From: Xiphophorus maculatus | Lineage: Eukaryota; Chordata; Actinopteri; Cyprinodontiformes; Poeciliidae | Assembly (NCBI RefSeq): GCF_002775205.1 | Contig: NC_036461.1 | Span: forward strand, 21,070,875 to 21,134,874 | Reading direction: 5' to 3' | Length of the DNA: 64,000 nucleotides | In this document: positions 23,962 through 35,435 of the stretch, in pieces | Numbering within the stretch: the stretch's first letter is position 1 | Layout of the letters: each line of letters starts with the position of its first letter | The notes under the pieces: generated by a model | Database searches by the model: none | Told to the model about the DNA's origin: nothing | The model's input: only the letters and a program-made list of their open reading frames with translations | Translations under genes and position numbers: made by a program

Positions 23962-24629
23962 TCATATTTTGACAGCTCTCCGGTCCTCGCTCAGCCCAGT
24001 AAGCTCGCACGGACTCGTCAATTTCCCCCAAATGCGCCGGATCGGTACTGTACGGATCCACAGTCGTCTTTCAATCTGCGGAAGAAGATCCCGCTTCCAC
24101 CAACTCTGACTCCACAGACGCCAGTCCAGCCACCGACTCAGTCACGGTTAAAGGTTCTGGCGGGATCTTAGTGCCGGTGTTAGCATAGCTAAGGGTTCGA
24201 GGAGCGGGGATAATGATGTTTCTGCTCCATCTCCGCTAACAGGTTTAAAAAAGCCTGTCAGTTTAGGCATTTTGTTTGTCGCCTCTTTGGCGCGATGCTC
24301 TTTTTTTTTCTCTTCCTTCTTTTCTGCGCTCTGCTGTCATATTTTCTGTTGTCCGCCATTGTAAAATAATATTCCCTTGACGCTCCTCTTCCCCAATGTG
24401 TAAGATGCGTCAAAAGTGGACCAATAACAAGCAAGCATTCAAGATGGACGTTTGCCAGAACAAATTGGAACATTTTTCATCGGTGCTGTCAAAATCATCG
24501 TAGTCATTATTTAAATTCTGACACTATCCATTCACAAAAATATAAAACATCCTTCGGGGCCCCCGAAATGCCGGGGCCCCGGGCTGCAGCCCCGGTAAGC
24601 CCCTGCTAAAATCTGGCCCAGCTTACACA

Positions 24630-25167
24630 TAAGCACTTTGACAGTGACAGTTAAGGTATTAAAAAAGTTCAATGTGTTTCGTAAATTTAGAAAGATACTG
24701 GACATTTTTTGGTTCGTCTTACCGCATTACAACAAAAGCAAAACAACTAACTAACTACTAAAAGGGACATACTTTGAGTTGTACCCAACCTTTATTTTAT
24801 TTAGGGAGACATAAATGTGAAAATCTCCTAAAAATGTACAAAAAGCCTTCATTCGCATCTGCTCCATTTGGGGTTGTAACATCACAAAATGTGGGAAAAG
24901 TTCAAAAGGTTTTCAAGTCTTGAAACAATGAAACTAACAGTCTGATTTTCCCTTTATTAGCTTCGCAAGCGACTGCAGAAAACATAATTACCGTCATCAC
25001 AGTTTTGTTCATTTGAAATCAGGCATCATGCGAAGAGACAAATGAGTCTCTTTAGCAAAAGGGCAGACTCCCCTCCTGCAAAACAGCAAATAATTAATGG
25101 CGGCTTTTTTATAATGTGCAAGTTGGTAGGGAGGCGAGAGTAGCGGGGTGGCGGATGTAGGCTTCAA
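24630..25167. other. Non-coding spacer
   Basis: This unremarkable AT-rich DNA lies between the hAT element and the first unit of the tandem array. Nothing is recognised. Confidence 0.3.
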
Positions 25168-26046
25168 CTAGAAAAACAAAATTTCTGAAGAAATTTAGCC
25201 GGGGCCTGCCAAGGCGCGCCCGTCTGGTTTGTGCCCGGCGTCGTCACGCTACAAATTGGCATCGACGCTAAAGGATGCTGCAATGTAATCAAGTTCAGAT
25301 TTCTTTAGCCGAAATCTCTTTGCTTCCTTGTCTTTCGTTAGGCGATGAAATACGTTCATGTTTGGTTCGGTTCAGTTCTACTCTAGTGGGCAGACTGTAC
25401 CGCAGCTGCTGCGCTACAGATATTTCTCCGCTGATTTTCAGTAAAACTCTACAACGGAGAACCTGGAGGTTCTGGTTCGGATGAACAAAATAAACCCAGA
25501 TATTTTATGTTTTATTATTTGAAATTATTGATAGGCCAAGCATAATGAAAAAAAACTCAGATCATGAAGTTATTTTATGTAATTCAAACAAAAATTATAA
25601 TTTACATCATACCAAGCTAATATTATGTAGTTCTGCTGTTTTTCACTGTCGGCACAAGACGGCAGCTGAGAGTATCTGTATCCGAAGCAACTGAGTCAGT
25701 GAAGTAGCTTAATATGCTAGTTCCGGTTATTTGTGGCAATTTCTGCAAGTCACAATAGCTCTAGGTTGAGGTAAAACAAAATTGCCTTATTTCAGCTGAT
25801 CAGATTGATGTTAACAGAGATTTTGTAGCCTAACAGGTTTCACGAAAGCCAGTTAGCAAAGTGCTAACATGTGAACAAATTGTGGTTCCATCAAGCTAGC
25901 AGCTACGCTATCAGAGCCACAACAAAATATCCCACAGCAGTCAAACTTTTAAAATCGATCACATTTCTTAAAGAACACATTACATTTAACAACTGTAAGC
26001 AGTTCTAATAATACTTACCTTAACCAAGCAGTCGGAAGCAGAAAGC

Positions 26047-26545
26047 TCTTCTTCTTCTTTTTGTTTTTAATGGCGGTTGGCAAGCAACTTAATGGTGTGC
26101 ATTACCGCCACCTACTGGTATGGAGTGTGGATCAGGGCGCAACTTAAAAAAAAAACAACACTAAATCCTTTCTATCAGTTTAGTTTTCTTAAGAAATTTT
26201 ATGAAATAACATAAATATTCATGGGGCGTGCTGTGGTGGCGCAGGGGGTTAGCACGCCCCACGTTTCAGTTAACCGCTCCCCAATCTAAAGTCTTACATA
26301 TAATCCTGTTACCTTCAAAAATGTAATAACCGCTTTATTTATTTTGTGTTTAATTAATATCTTATTAAGTTTAAATGTCTCTATATCATATTTCCTAATT
26401 TATTGTACTTGCTTTATATTTTCCACAATTAATTATTACATGTTCTACTGTTTCCATATCCATACCACACTCACATCTACCTGTTGGATGTTTACCAATC
26501 AAATTTAAAGTTTTGTTTAATCCAGTATATCCAAGGCACAATCTT
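26047..26545 (-). mobile_element. 3' end of a non-LTR retrotransposon (LINE)
   Basis: On the minus strand the translation reads LGYTGLNKTLNLIGKHPTGR and then a CxC...HVIINC cysteine-histidine cluster. That is the C-terminal motif after the reverse transcriptase in several fish LINEs. A stop follows, then non-coding sequence including GGCGGTAATGCACACCATTA and a (GAA)n-type tail at 26047. The coding part is interrupted by stops. A small tRNA-like insert (26222-26261) lies inside it. Confidence 0.6.
26222..26261 (+). repeat. Short hairpin resembling the 5' end of a tRNA-derived SINE
   Basis: A perfect 11 bp inverted repeat (TGGGGCGTGCT / AGCACGCCCCA) encloses GTGGTGGCGCAGGGGGTT. The loop plus right arm match a Pol III A-box-like phrase (GGCGCAGGGGGTTAGCAC) seen at the start of tRNA-derived fish SINEs. 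The B box and the rest of a SINE are missing. Confidence 0.4.
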
Positions 26546-26861
26546 TTTTTTTTTTCATACTTGCTCTTTTCGCTTTTCAGACTTACAATACTTCATTTGA
26601 GCCAGCTGGGGGAGACAATTCTCTGTTTTAGCCAGTAGGGTATTAGGGCGTTTGTAGGAGTTTTCCCATTGAATTATAATGGGGTTTTTTTCGTAGTTTT
26701 TTGCGAATTATGTCGCCATGTTCATCCCGAATCCCACCAAAAGTAATAGCTGGAATGGCGTGAATTTTCTGCAGGTTTTGATACCTCTTTTGTAGGTGTG
26801 CACGCAGCGGTATGAGCCGCATTAACGGTTACGGATGAAAAATAAAGAATTATAATAATAA

Positions 26862-28971
26862 CTAGAAAAACAAAATTTCTGAAGAAATTTAGCCGGGGCC
26901 TGCCAAGGCGCGCCCGTGGGGTTTGGGCCCGGCGTCGTCACGCCACAAATTTGCATCGACGCTAAAGAACGCCGCTACGTAATCAGTGGCATGCGGAGAA
27001 CCGCAAGAACGTTAAGTGAGGTGGACGTGCACCATTCGGTACGATTTAAAATTTTCTCAAGGCTTTTATTTTGGAAGTTTTGTTAAACTTCATTTCAAAG
27101 GGCCAAACTAATCCCATGCGTAATAGTCCTTGGGTTAAAATAGTTATATAATGCTCAAAACACAAGTAGCTGATGTAAAAATATTCAAGGCTTTTATTTT
27201 GAAATTTTCAGTATGCTTCATTTTAAAGTTCCGAACTAATACCACGTGTAAGAGTGCTTTGGATGAAAAAGTCAAATAAAGCCAAAAAGAGCAATTACGT
27301 CATGTAAAAATATTCAAGGCTTTTATTTTGAAATTTTCAGTATGCTTCATTTCAAAGGGCCAAACTAATACCATGTGTAACAGTGCTTTGGATGAAAAAG
27401 TCAAATAAAGCCAAAAAGAGCAATTACATGATGTAAAAATATTCAAGGCTTTTATTTTGAAATTTTCAGTATGCTTCATTTTAAAGTTCTGAACTAATAC
27501 CACGTGTAAGAGTGCTTTGGATGAAAAAGTCAAATAAAGCCAAAAAGAGCAATTACGTCATGTAAAAATATTCAAGGCTTTTATTTTGAAATTTTCAGTA
27601 TGCTTCATTTTAAAGTTCTGAACTAATACCACGTGTAAGAGTGGTTTGGATGAAAAAGTCAAATAAAGCCAAAAACCGCAATTACATGATGTAAAAATAT
27701 TCAAGGCTTTTATTTTGAAATTTTCAGTATGCTTAATTTCAAAGTTCCAAACTAATCCCATGTGTAACATTGCTTTGGATGAAAAAGTCACATAAAGCCA
27801 AAAACAGCAATTACCTGATGTAAAAATATTCAAGGCTTTTATTTTGAAATTATTATTATGCTCCATTTTAAATTCCGAACTAATCCCATGTGTAACAGTG
27901 CTTTGGATAAAAAAGTCACATAAAGCCAAAAACAGCAATTACATGATGTAAAAATATTCAAGGCTTTTATTTTGAAATTATTATTCTCCATTTTAAAGTT
28001 CCAAACTAATCCCATGTGTAACAGTGCTTTGGATGAAAACGTCAAATAAAGCCAAAAACAGCAATTACCTGATGTAAAACTATTCAAGGCTTTTATTTTG
28101 AAATTATTATTATGCTCCATTTTAAAGTTCCAAACTAATCCCATGTGTAACAGTTACTGAGTTAAATCAGTTATATACAGCCCATAGCAGCAGTAGTTCT
28201 AAAGGCCAGTTCTCAGTCCTGATCTGTTTCAACTGAGGATAGATAGAACTACAGTGATGCGTATTCGTAGTCCAAATCAGCAGCCAATAGCCTCTTGAGT
28301 TCCGTTGCTATGGCAAATAATGGTCTCAGCAGGTGTGAGCTCTGAGCTGTGAGCTCTCAAACACACAAGTGTGTTTGAGCAAACACACTTTACTGAAAAA
28401 AAGCATTGGAAACAAATCCTTCTTGTTCGGGAACCGTAATACATATTCGAAAAGCGTTTCGAGCGTATGACAGTTCAATGTGTCTTCTGCGATAGTCCCG
28501 AGATTCATATCTGTACCTCACTCAGAGCATTTACAGTGATGAGAGAAAGAAATGTTGTGCCCAGATATGAACCGAGATGGGCTGTCACTGTAATTTCAGC
28601 AAAAATGAGAAAGTTTGGGTCGCTTAGAGGCAAATTGTGGACAAACCGTAACTGGTATCGACGAGCCGTCTTCACTTTCGAAGAGATCACAGACGTATCT
28701 ACAAAATGAAATTTGAATGGCATTTCTAGGTGAATTTGTGACGACACAGCAAATCCTCAAAAATAGGGTATTTCTAGGATTTTTCCCATTGAGTTATAAT
28801 GGGGTTTTTTTCGTAGTTTTTTGCGAATTATGTCGCCACGTTAAGCCCAAATCCCACCAAAAATAATAGCTCCAATGGCGTGAATTTTCTGCACGTTTTG
28901 ATACCTCATTTGTAGGTGTGCACCCAGCGGTATGAGCCGCATTAACGGTTACGGAAGAATAAAGAATAAAA
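26862..28971 (-). mobile_element. Array unit 1 (2110 bp)
   Basis: The order on the plus strand is as follows. First comes CTAG plus a 7 bp stem hairpin (AAATTTC/GAAATTT on the minus strand) and a GC-rich block to about 27055. Next come about eight copies of the 129 bp minisatellite (27060-28148). The ~0.8 kb right block, from AGTTACTGAGTTAAATCAG to GTTACGGAAGAATAAAG, ends the unit. The last 1.16 kb is identical by eye to unit 2. No protein with homology is encoded. Confidence 0.65.
27060..28148. repeat. 129 bp minisatellite (example array in unit 1)
   Basis: The period is 129 bp, measured between successive ATATTCAAGGCTTTTATTTT phrases at 27181, 27310 and 27439. Some copies are 126 bp. Two subtypes alternate: one with TTTTCAGTATGCTT and one with TTATTATTATGCTCC. 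Arrays of the same unit recur at about 29160-29613, 30620-32363, 33435-34541, 35620-36848 and 37860-38575. Because 129 is divisible by three, open frames run through several copies on both strands (43-residue periodicity) without being genes. Confidence 0.9.
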
Positions 28972-30436
28972 CTAGAAAAACAAAATTTCTGAAGAAATTT
29001 AGCCGGGGCCTGCCAAGGCGCGCCCGTCGGGCTTGGGCCCGGCGTCGTCACGCCACAAATCGGCGTCGACGCTAAAGAACGCCGCAACGTCATCAGTGGC
29101 ACGCGGAGAACCACAAGAACGTTAAGCGAGGCGGACGTGCACCATTCCGTACGATTTAAAATGTTGTCAAGGCTTTTATTTTGGAAGTTTTGTTAAACTT
29201 CATTTCAAAGGGCCAAACTAATCCCATGCGTAATAGTCCTTGGGTTAAAATAGTTATATAATGCTCAAAACACAAGTAGCTGATGTAAAAATATTCAAGG
29301 CTTTTATTTTGAAATTATTATTATGCTCCATTTTAAATTCCGAACTAATCCCATGTGTAACAGTGCTTTGGATAAAAAAGTCACATAAAGCCAAAAACAG
29401 CAATTACATGATGTAAAAATATTCAAGGCTTTTATTTTGAAATTATTATTCTCCATTTTAAAGTTCCAAACTAATCCCATGTGTAACAGTGCTTTGGATG
29501 AAAACGTCAAATAAAGCCAAAAACAGCAATTACCTGATGTAAAACTATTCAAGGCTTTTATTTTGAAATTATTATTATGCTCCATTTTAAAGTTCCAAAC
29601 TAATCCCATGTGTAACAGTTACTGAGTTAAATCAGTTATATACAGCCCATAGCAGCAGTAGTTCTAAAGGCCAGTTCTCAGTCCTGATCTGTTTCAACTG
29701 AGGATAGATAGAACTACAGTGATGCGTATTCGTAGTCCAAATCAGCAGCCAATAGCCTCTTGAGTTCCGTTGCTATGGCAAATAATGGTCTCAGCAGGTG
29801 TGAGCTCTGAGCTGTGAGCTCTCAAACACACAAGTGTGTTTGAGCAAACACACTTTACTGAAAAAAAGCATTGGAAACAAATCCTTCTTGTTCGGGAACC
29901 GTAATACATATTCGAAAAGCGTTTCGAGCGTATGACAGTTCAATGTGTCTTCTGCGATAGTCCCGAGATTCATATCTGTACCTCACTCAGAGCATTTACA
30001 GTGATGAGAGAAAGAAATGTTGTGCCCAGATATGAACCGAGATGGGCTGTCACTGTAATTTCAGCAAAAATGAGAAAGTTTGGGTCGCTTAGAGGCAAAT
30101 TGTGGACAAACCGTAACTGGTATCGACGAGCCGTCTTCACTTTCGAAGAGATCACAGACGTATCTACAAAATGAAATTTGAATGGCATTTCTAGGTGAAT
30201 TTGTGACGACACAGCAAATCCTCAAAAATAGGGTATTTCTAGGATTTTTCCCATTGAGTTATAATGGGGTTTTTTTCGTAGTTTTTTGCGAATTATGTCG
30301 CCACGTTAAGCCCAAATCCCACCAAAAATAATAGCTCCAATGGCGTGAATTTTCTGCACGTTTTGATACCTCATTTGTAGGTGTGCACCCAGCGGTATGA
30401 GCCGCATTAACGGTTACGGAAGAATAAAGAATAAAA
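28972..30436 (-). mobile_element. Array unit 2 (1465 bp), recent duplicate of unit 1
   Basis: It has the same architecture with only about three minisatellite copies. Positions 29281-30523 match 27816-29058 with no difference that I noticed, an offset of exactly 1465 bp. A unit-length unequal exchange or a replication product therefore created it recently. The junction to unit 3 is only a few A/T bases plus CTAG. Confidence 0.65.
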
Positions 30437-33249
30437 CTAGAAAAACAAAATTTCTGAAGAAATTTAGCCGGGGCCTGCCAAGGCGCGCCCGTCGGGCTTG
30501 GGCCCGGCGTCGTCACGCCACAAATTGGCGTCGACGCCAAAGGACGCCGCAACGTAATCAGTGGCACGCGGAGAACCGCAAGAACGTTAAGCGAGGCGGA
30601 CGTGCACCATTCGGTACGATTTAAAATTTTCTCAAGGCTTTTATTTTGGAAGTTTTGTTAAACTTCATTTCAAAGGGCCAAACTAATCCCATGCGTAATA
30701 GTCCTTGGGTTAAAATAGTTATATAATGCTCAAAACACAAGTGGCTGGTGTAAAAATATTCAAGGCTTTTATTTTGGAATTTTTGTTAAACTTCAATTCA
30801 AAGGTCCAAACTAATTCCATGTATAACAGTCATTGGGTTAAATCAGTTATATAATGCTGAAAACGCAAGTAGTTGATGTAAAAATATTAAAGGCTTTTAT
30901 TTTGGAATTTTTGTTAAACTTCATTTCAAAGGGCCAACCTAATCCCATGTGTAATAGTCATTGGGTTAAATCAGTTATTTATTGCTCAAAAGAGCAATTA
31001 TCTGATGTAAAATATGTCAAGGCTTTTATTTTGGAATTTTTGTTAAACTTCAATTCAAAGGTCCAAACTAATTCCATGTATAACAATCATTGGGTTAAAT
31101 CAGTTATATAATGCTGAAAACGCAAGTAGTTAGCAAAATGCTAATGTTAGCATCATTGCTGTCACTAGCATGTGGGACATCACTAGGATGTTCTCTATAA
31201 TGGACTTACTCCATTCAGTATACTAAACATGGCTAATAAGTCCAATAAATAGCTAATAGCTTATTTAAGCCAAAATGCTAATGCTAATGAACTGCCTTGC
31301 TGTGCAAGGCAGTTCCCTAACCTGAGAGAAACAGATAATGCAGAATAATATTATTGCACTGCCTGCGGCGGTGCACTAACCTCAGGGGCATGTTGAGGCT
31401 TTTATTTTGAAATTTTTGTTAAGCTTAATTTCAAAGGTCCAAACTAATCCCATGTGTAATAGTCATTGGGTTAAATCAGTTATTTATTGCTCAAAAGAGC
31501 AATTATCTGATCTAAAATATGTCAAGGCTTTTATTTTGAAATTTTCAGTATGCTTCATTTCAAAGGGCCAAACTAATACCATGTGTAACAGTGCTTTGGA
31601 TGAAAAAGTCATATACGGCCAAAAAAAGCAATTACGTCATGTAAAATATTCAAGGCTTTTATTTTGAAATTTTCAGTATGCTTAATTGTAAAGTTCCAAA
31701 CTAATCCCATGTGTAACAGTGCTTTGGATGAAAAAGTCACATAAAGCCAAAAACAGCAATTACCTGATGTAAAAATATTCAAGGCTTTTATTTTGAAATT
31801 ATTATTATGCTCCATTTTAAAGTTCCGAACTAATCCCATGTGTAACATTGCTTTGGATGAAAAAGTCATATACGGCCAAAAAGAGCAATTACGTCATGTA
31901 AAAATATTCAAGGCTTTTATTTTGAAATTTTCAGTATGCTTCATTTTAAAGTTCCAAACTAATCCCATGTGTAACAGTGCTTTGGATGAAAAAGTCATAT
32001 AAAGCCAAAAAGAGCAATTACATGATGTAAAAATATTCAAGGCTTTTATTTTGAAATTTTCAGTATGCTTCATTTTAAAGTTCTGAACTAATACCATGTG
32101 TAACAGTGCTTTGGATGAAAAAGTCAAATAAAGCCAAAAAGAGCAATTATGTCATGTAAAAATATTCAAGGCTTTTATTTTGAAATTTTTGTTAAGCTTC
32201 ATTTTAAAGGGCCAAACTAATACCATGTGTAACAGTGCTTTGGATGAAAAAGTCAAATAAAGCCAAAAAAGAGCAATTACGTCATGTAAAAATATTCAGG
32301 GCTTTTATTGTGAAATTTTCAATATGCTTAATTTTAAAGTGTAAAACTAATCCCATGTGTAACAGTTACTGAGTTAAATCAGTTATATACAGCCCAAAGC
32401 AGCAGTAGTTCTAAAGGCCAGTTCTCAGTCCTGATCTGTTTCAACTGAGGGTAGATAGAACTACAGCGATGCGTATTCGTAGTCCAAATCAGCAGCCAAT
32501 AGCCTCTTGAGTTCCGTTGCTATGGCAAATAATGGTCTCAGCAGGTGTGAGCTGTGAGCTCTGAGCTCTCAAACACACAAGTGTGTTTGAGCAAACACAC
32601 TTTACTGAAAAAAAGCATTGGAAACAAATCCTTCTTGTTCGGGAACCGTAATACATATTCGAAAAGCGTTTCGAGCGTATGACAGTTCAATGTGTCTTCT
32701 GCGATAGTCCCGAGATTCATATCTGTACCTCACTCAGAGCATTTACAGCGATGAGAGAAAGAAATGTTGTGCCCAGATATGAACCGAGATGGGCTGCCAC
32801 TCTAATTTGAAGAAAAATGAGAAACTTTGGGTCGCTTAGAGGCAAATTGTGGACAAACCGTAACTGGTATCGACGAGCCGTCTTCACTTTCGAAGAGATC
32901 ACAGACGTATCTACAAAATGAAATTTGAATGGCATTTCTAGGTGAATTTGTGACGACACAGCAAACCCTCAAAAATAGGGTATTTCTAGGATTTTTCCCA
33001 TTGACTTATAATGGGGTTTTTTTCGTAGTTTTTTGCGAATTATGTCGCCACGTTAAGCCCAAATCCCACCAGAAGTAATAGCTGGAATGGCGTGAATTTT
33101 CTGCAGGTTTTGATACCTCATTTGTAGGTGTGCACCAAGCGGTATGAGCCGCATTAACGGTTACGGAAGAAAAATAAAGAAGAATAAAGAAACACTTTCT
33201 CCGACAATAACAATAGGTTCCTGCCATTGCTTTGCATGGCAGGCCCCAA
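30437..33249 (-). mobile_element. Array unit 3 (2813 bp), longest unit
   Basis: After the left block come several copies of a diverged minisatellite subtype with TTTTTGTTAAACTTCA (30620-31125). A unique insert follows (31127-31395), then about eight standard copies, then the right block. Its right end carries one copy of the 65 bp hairpin cassette (about 33181-33249) before the next CTAG. The 3' hairpin plus CTAG on the minus strand is intact. Confidence 0.6.
31127..31395. repeat. Unique insert inside unit 3 with a perfect 12 bp hairpin
   Basis: The stretch interrupts the minisatellite. It is rich in GCTAATG/GCTAGC phrases and contains GAACTGCCTTGC-TGT-GCAAGGCAGTTC (31289-31315), a perfect stem with a 3-base loop. 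It has no target duplication that I can see and no coding potential. Confidence 0.6.
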
Positions 33250-35435
33250 CTAGAAAAACAAAATTTCTGAAGAAATTTAGCCGGGGCCTGCCAAGGCGCG
33301 CCCGTCGGGCTTGGGCCCGGCGTCGTCACGCCACAAATCGGCGTCGACGCTAAAGAACGCCGCAACGTCATCAGTGGCACGCGGAGAACCACAAGAACGT
33401 TAAGCGAGGCGGACGTGCACCATTCCGTACGATTTAAAATGTTGTCAAGGCTTTTATTTTGGAAGTTTTGTTAAACTTCATTTCAAAGGGCCAAACTAAT
33501 CCCATGCGTAATAGTCCTTGGGTTAAAATAGTTATATAATGCTCAAAACACAAGTAGCTGATGTAAAAATATTCAAGGCTTTTATTTTGAAATTTTCAGT
33601 ATGCTCCATTTTAAAGTTCCGAACTAATCCCATGTGTAACAGTGCTTTGGATGAAAAAGTCATATACGGCCAAAAAAAAGCAATTACGTCATGTAAAATA
33701 TTCAAGGCTTTTATTTTGAAATTTTCAGTATGCTCCATTTTAAAGTTCTGAACTAATCCCATGTGTAACAGTGCTTTGGATGAAAAAGTCACATAAAGCC
33801 ACAAACAGCAATTACGTCATGTAAAATTATTCAAGGCTTTTATTTTGAAATTTTCAGAATGCTTCATTTCAAAGGGCCAAACTAATACCACGTGTAACAG
33901 TGCTTTGGATGAAAAAGTCAAATAAAGCCAAAAAGAGCAATTACCTGATGTAAAAATATTCAAGGCTTTTATTTTGAAATTATTATTATGCTCCATTTTA
34001 AAGTTCCAAACTAATCCCATGTGTAACAGTGCTTTGGATGAAAAAGTCATATAAAGCCAAAAACAGCAATTACCTGATGTAAAAATATTCAAGGCTTTTA
34101 TTTTGAAATTATTATTATTCTCCATTTTACAGTTCCAAAGTAATCCCATGTGTAACAGTGCTTTGGATGAAAACGTCAAATAAAGCCAAAAACAGCAATT
34201 ACCTGATGTAAAAATATTCAAGGCTTTTATTTTGAAATTATTATTCTCCATTTTAAAGTTCCAAACTAATCCCATGTGTAACATTGCTTTGGATGAAAAA
34301 GTCATATACGGCCAAAAAAAGCAATTACCTGATGTAAAAATATTCAAGGCTTTTATTTTGAAATTATTATTATTCTCCATTTTAAAGTTCCAAAGTAATC
34401 CCATGTGTAACAGTGCTTTGGATGAAAACGTCAAATAAAGCCAAAAACAGCAATTACCTGATGTAAAACTATTCAAGGCTTTTATTTTGAAATTATTATT
34501 ATGCTCCATTTTAAAGTTCCAAACTAATCCCATGTGTAACAGTTACTGAGTTAAATCAGTTATATACAGCCCATAGCAGCAGTAGTTCTAAAGGCCAGTT
34601 CTCAGTCCTGATCTGTTTCAACTGAGGATAGATAGAACTACAGTGATGCGTATTCGTAGTCCAAATCAGCAGCCAATAGCCTCTTGAGTTCCGTTGCTAT
34701 GGCAAATAATGGTCTCAGCAGGTGTGAGCTCTGAGCTGTGAGCTCTCAAACACACAAGTGTGTTTGAGCAAACACACTTTACTGAAAAAAAGCATTGGAA
34801 ACAAATCCTTCTTGTTCGGGAACCGTAATACATATTCGAAAAGCGTTTCGAGCGTATGACAGTTCAATGTGTCTTCTGCGATAGTCCCGAGATTCATATC
34901 TGTACCTCACTCAGAGCATTTACAGTGATGAGAGAAAGAAATGTTGTGCCCAGATATGAACCGAGATGGGCTGTCACTGTAATTTGAAGAAAAATGAGAA
35001 ACTTTGGGTCGCTTAGAGGCAAATTGTGGACAAACCGTAACTGGTATCGACGAGCCGTCTTCACTTTCGAAGAGATCACAGACGTATCTACAAAATGAAA
35101 TTTGAATGGCATTTCTAGGTGAATTTGTGACGACACAGCAAATCCTCAAAAATAGGGTATTTCTAGGATTTTTCCCATTGAGTTATAATGGGGTTTTTTT
35201 CGTAGTTTTTTGCGAATTATGTCGCCACGTTAAGCCCAAATCCCACCAGAAGTAATAGCTCCAATGGCGTGAATTTTCTGCACGTTTTGATACCTCATTT
35301 GTAGGTGTGCACCCAGCGGTACGAGCCGCATTAACGGTTACGGAAGAAAAATAAAGAATTATAATAATATTAAAGAGACGCTTGTTGGGTGTAGAGTAAT
35401 AGGTTCCTGCCATTGCTTTGCATGGCAGGCCCCAA
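33250..35435 (-). mobile_element. Array unit 4 (2186 bp)
   Basis: The left block is nearly the same as that of unit 2 (it shares CGTCATCAGTGG and CCATTCCGTACG variants). About seven to eight minisatellite copies follow, then the right block, and finally one hairpin cassette (about 35370-35435). Part of its minisatellite (34080-34550) recurs in unit 6 at an offset near 4035 bp. The longest minus-strand open frame of the array (238 codons, 33817-34533) lies in this minisatellite and is a repeat artefact. Confidence 0.65.

Larger units (their letters stand above)
22694..24621 (-). mobile_element. hAT-family DNA transposon, ZMYM1-like, defective
   Basis: The 8 bp target duplication CTTACACA lies at 22686-22693 and 24622-24629. 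The ends are imperfect inverted repeats (CAGGGCCGGATTTAG against CTGGGCCAGATTTTA), as expected of hAT elements. The transposase runs on the minus strand. It starts with a TTF-type zinc-finger region (23961-23563) and continues in a shifted frame to about 23146. GC-rich sub-terminal sequence (GGGGCCCC motifs) lies at both ends. The element is 1928 bp, too short for a full hAT transposase, which is cut off in mid-domain and frameshifted; it cannot be autonomous. Similar transposases gave rise to ZMYM1-type host genes, but the intact ends and target duplication argue that this is a plain transposon copy. Confidence 0.85.
25168..26861 (-). mobile_element. Array unit 0: same termini as the array, different interior
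   Basis: It starts with the array's left block (CTAG at 25168, then the hairpin and GC-rich segment to about 25290). It ends with a shortened version of the right block (about 26638-26850, CATTAACGGTTACGG). Between them there is no 129 bp minisatellite but unrelated sequence, plus a LINE fragment (26047-26545). The region 25290-25500 is moderately GC-rich and may be captured DNA. On the minus strand the left end reads stem, loop, stem, TGTTTTT, CTAG, T, as in a Helitron 3' end. It is probably the most diverged member of the family. Confidence 0.5.

Noticed and set aside
26222..26261. tRNA gene
   Set aside because: Only an A-box-like stretch in a hairpin; no cloverleaf, B box or anticodon arm can be formed.
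33817..34533. 238-codon minus-strand frame, and similar ones at 36250-36816 and 37954-38568
   Set aside because: They run through a 129 bp tandem repeat whose period is divisible by three; both strands are open and there is no start or splice context.
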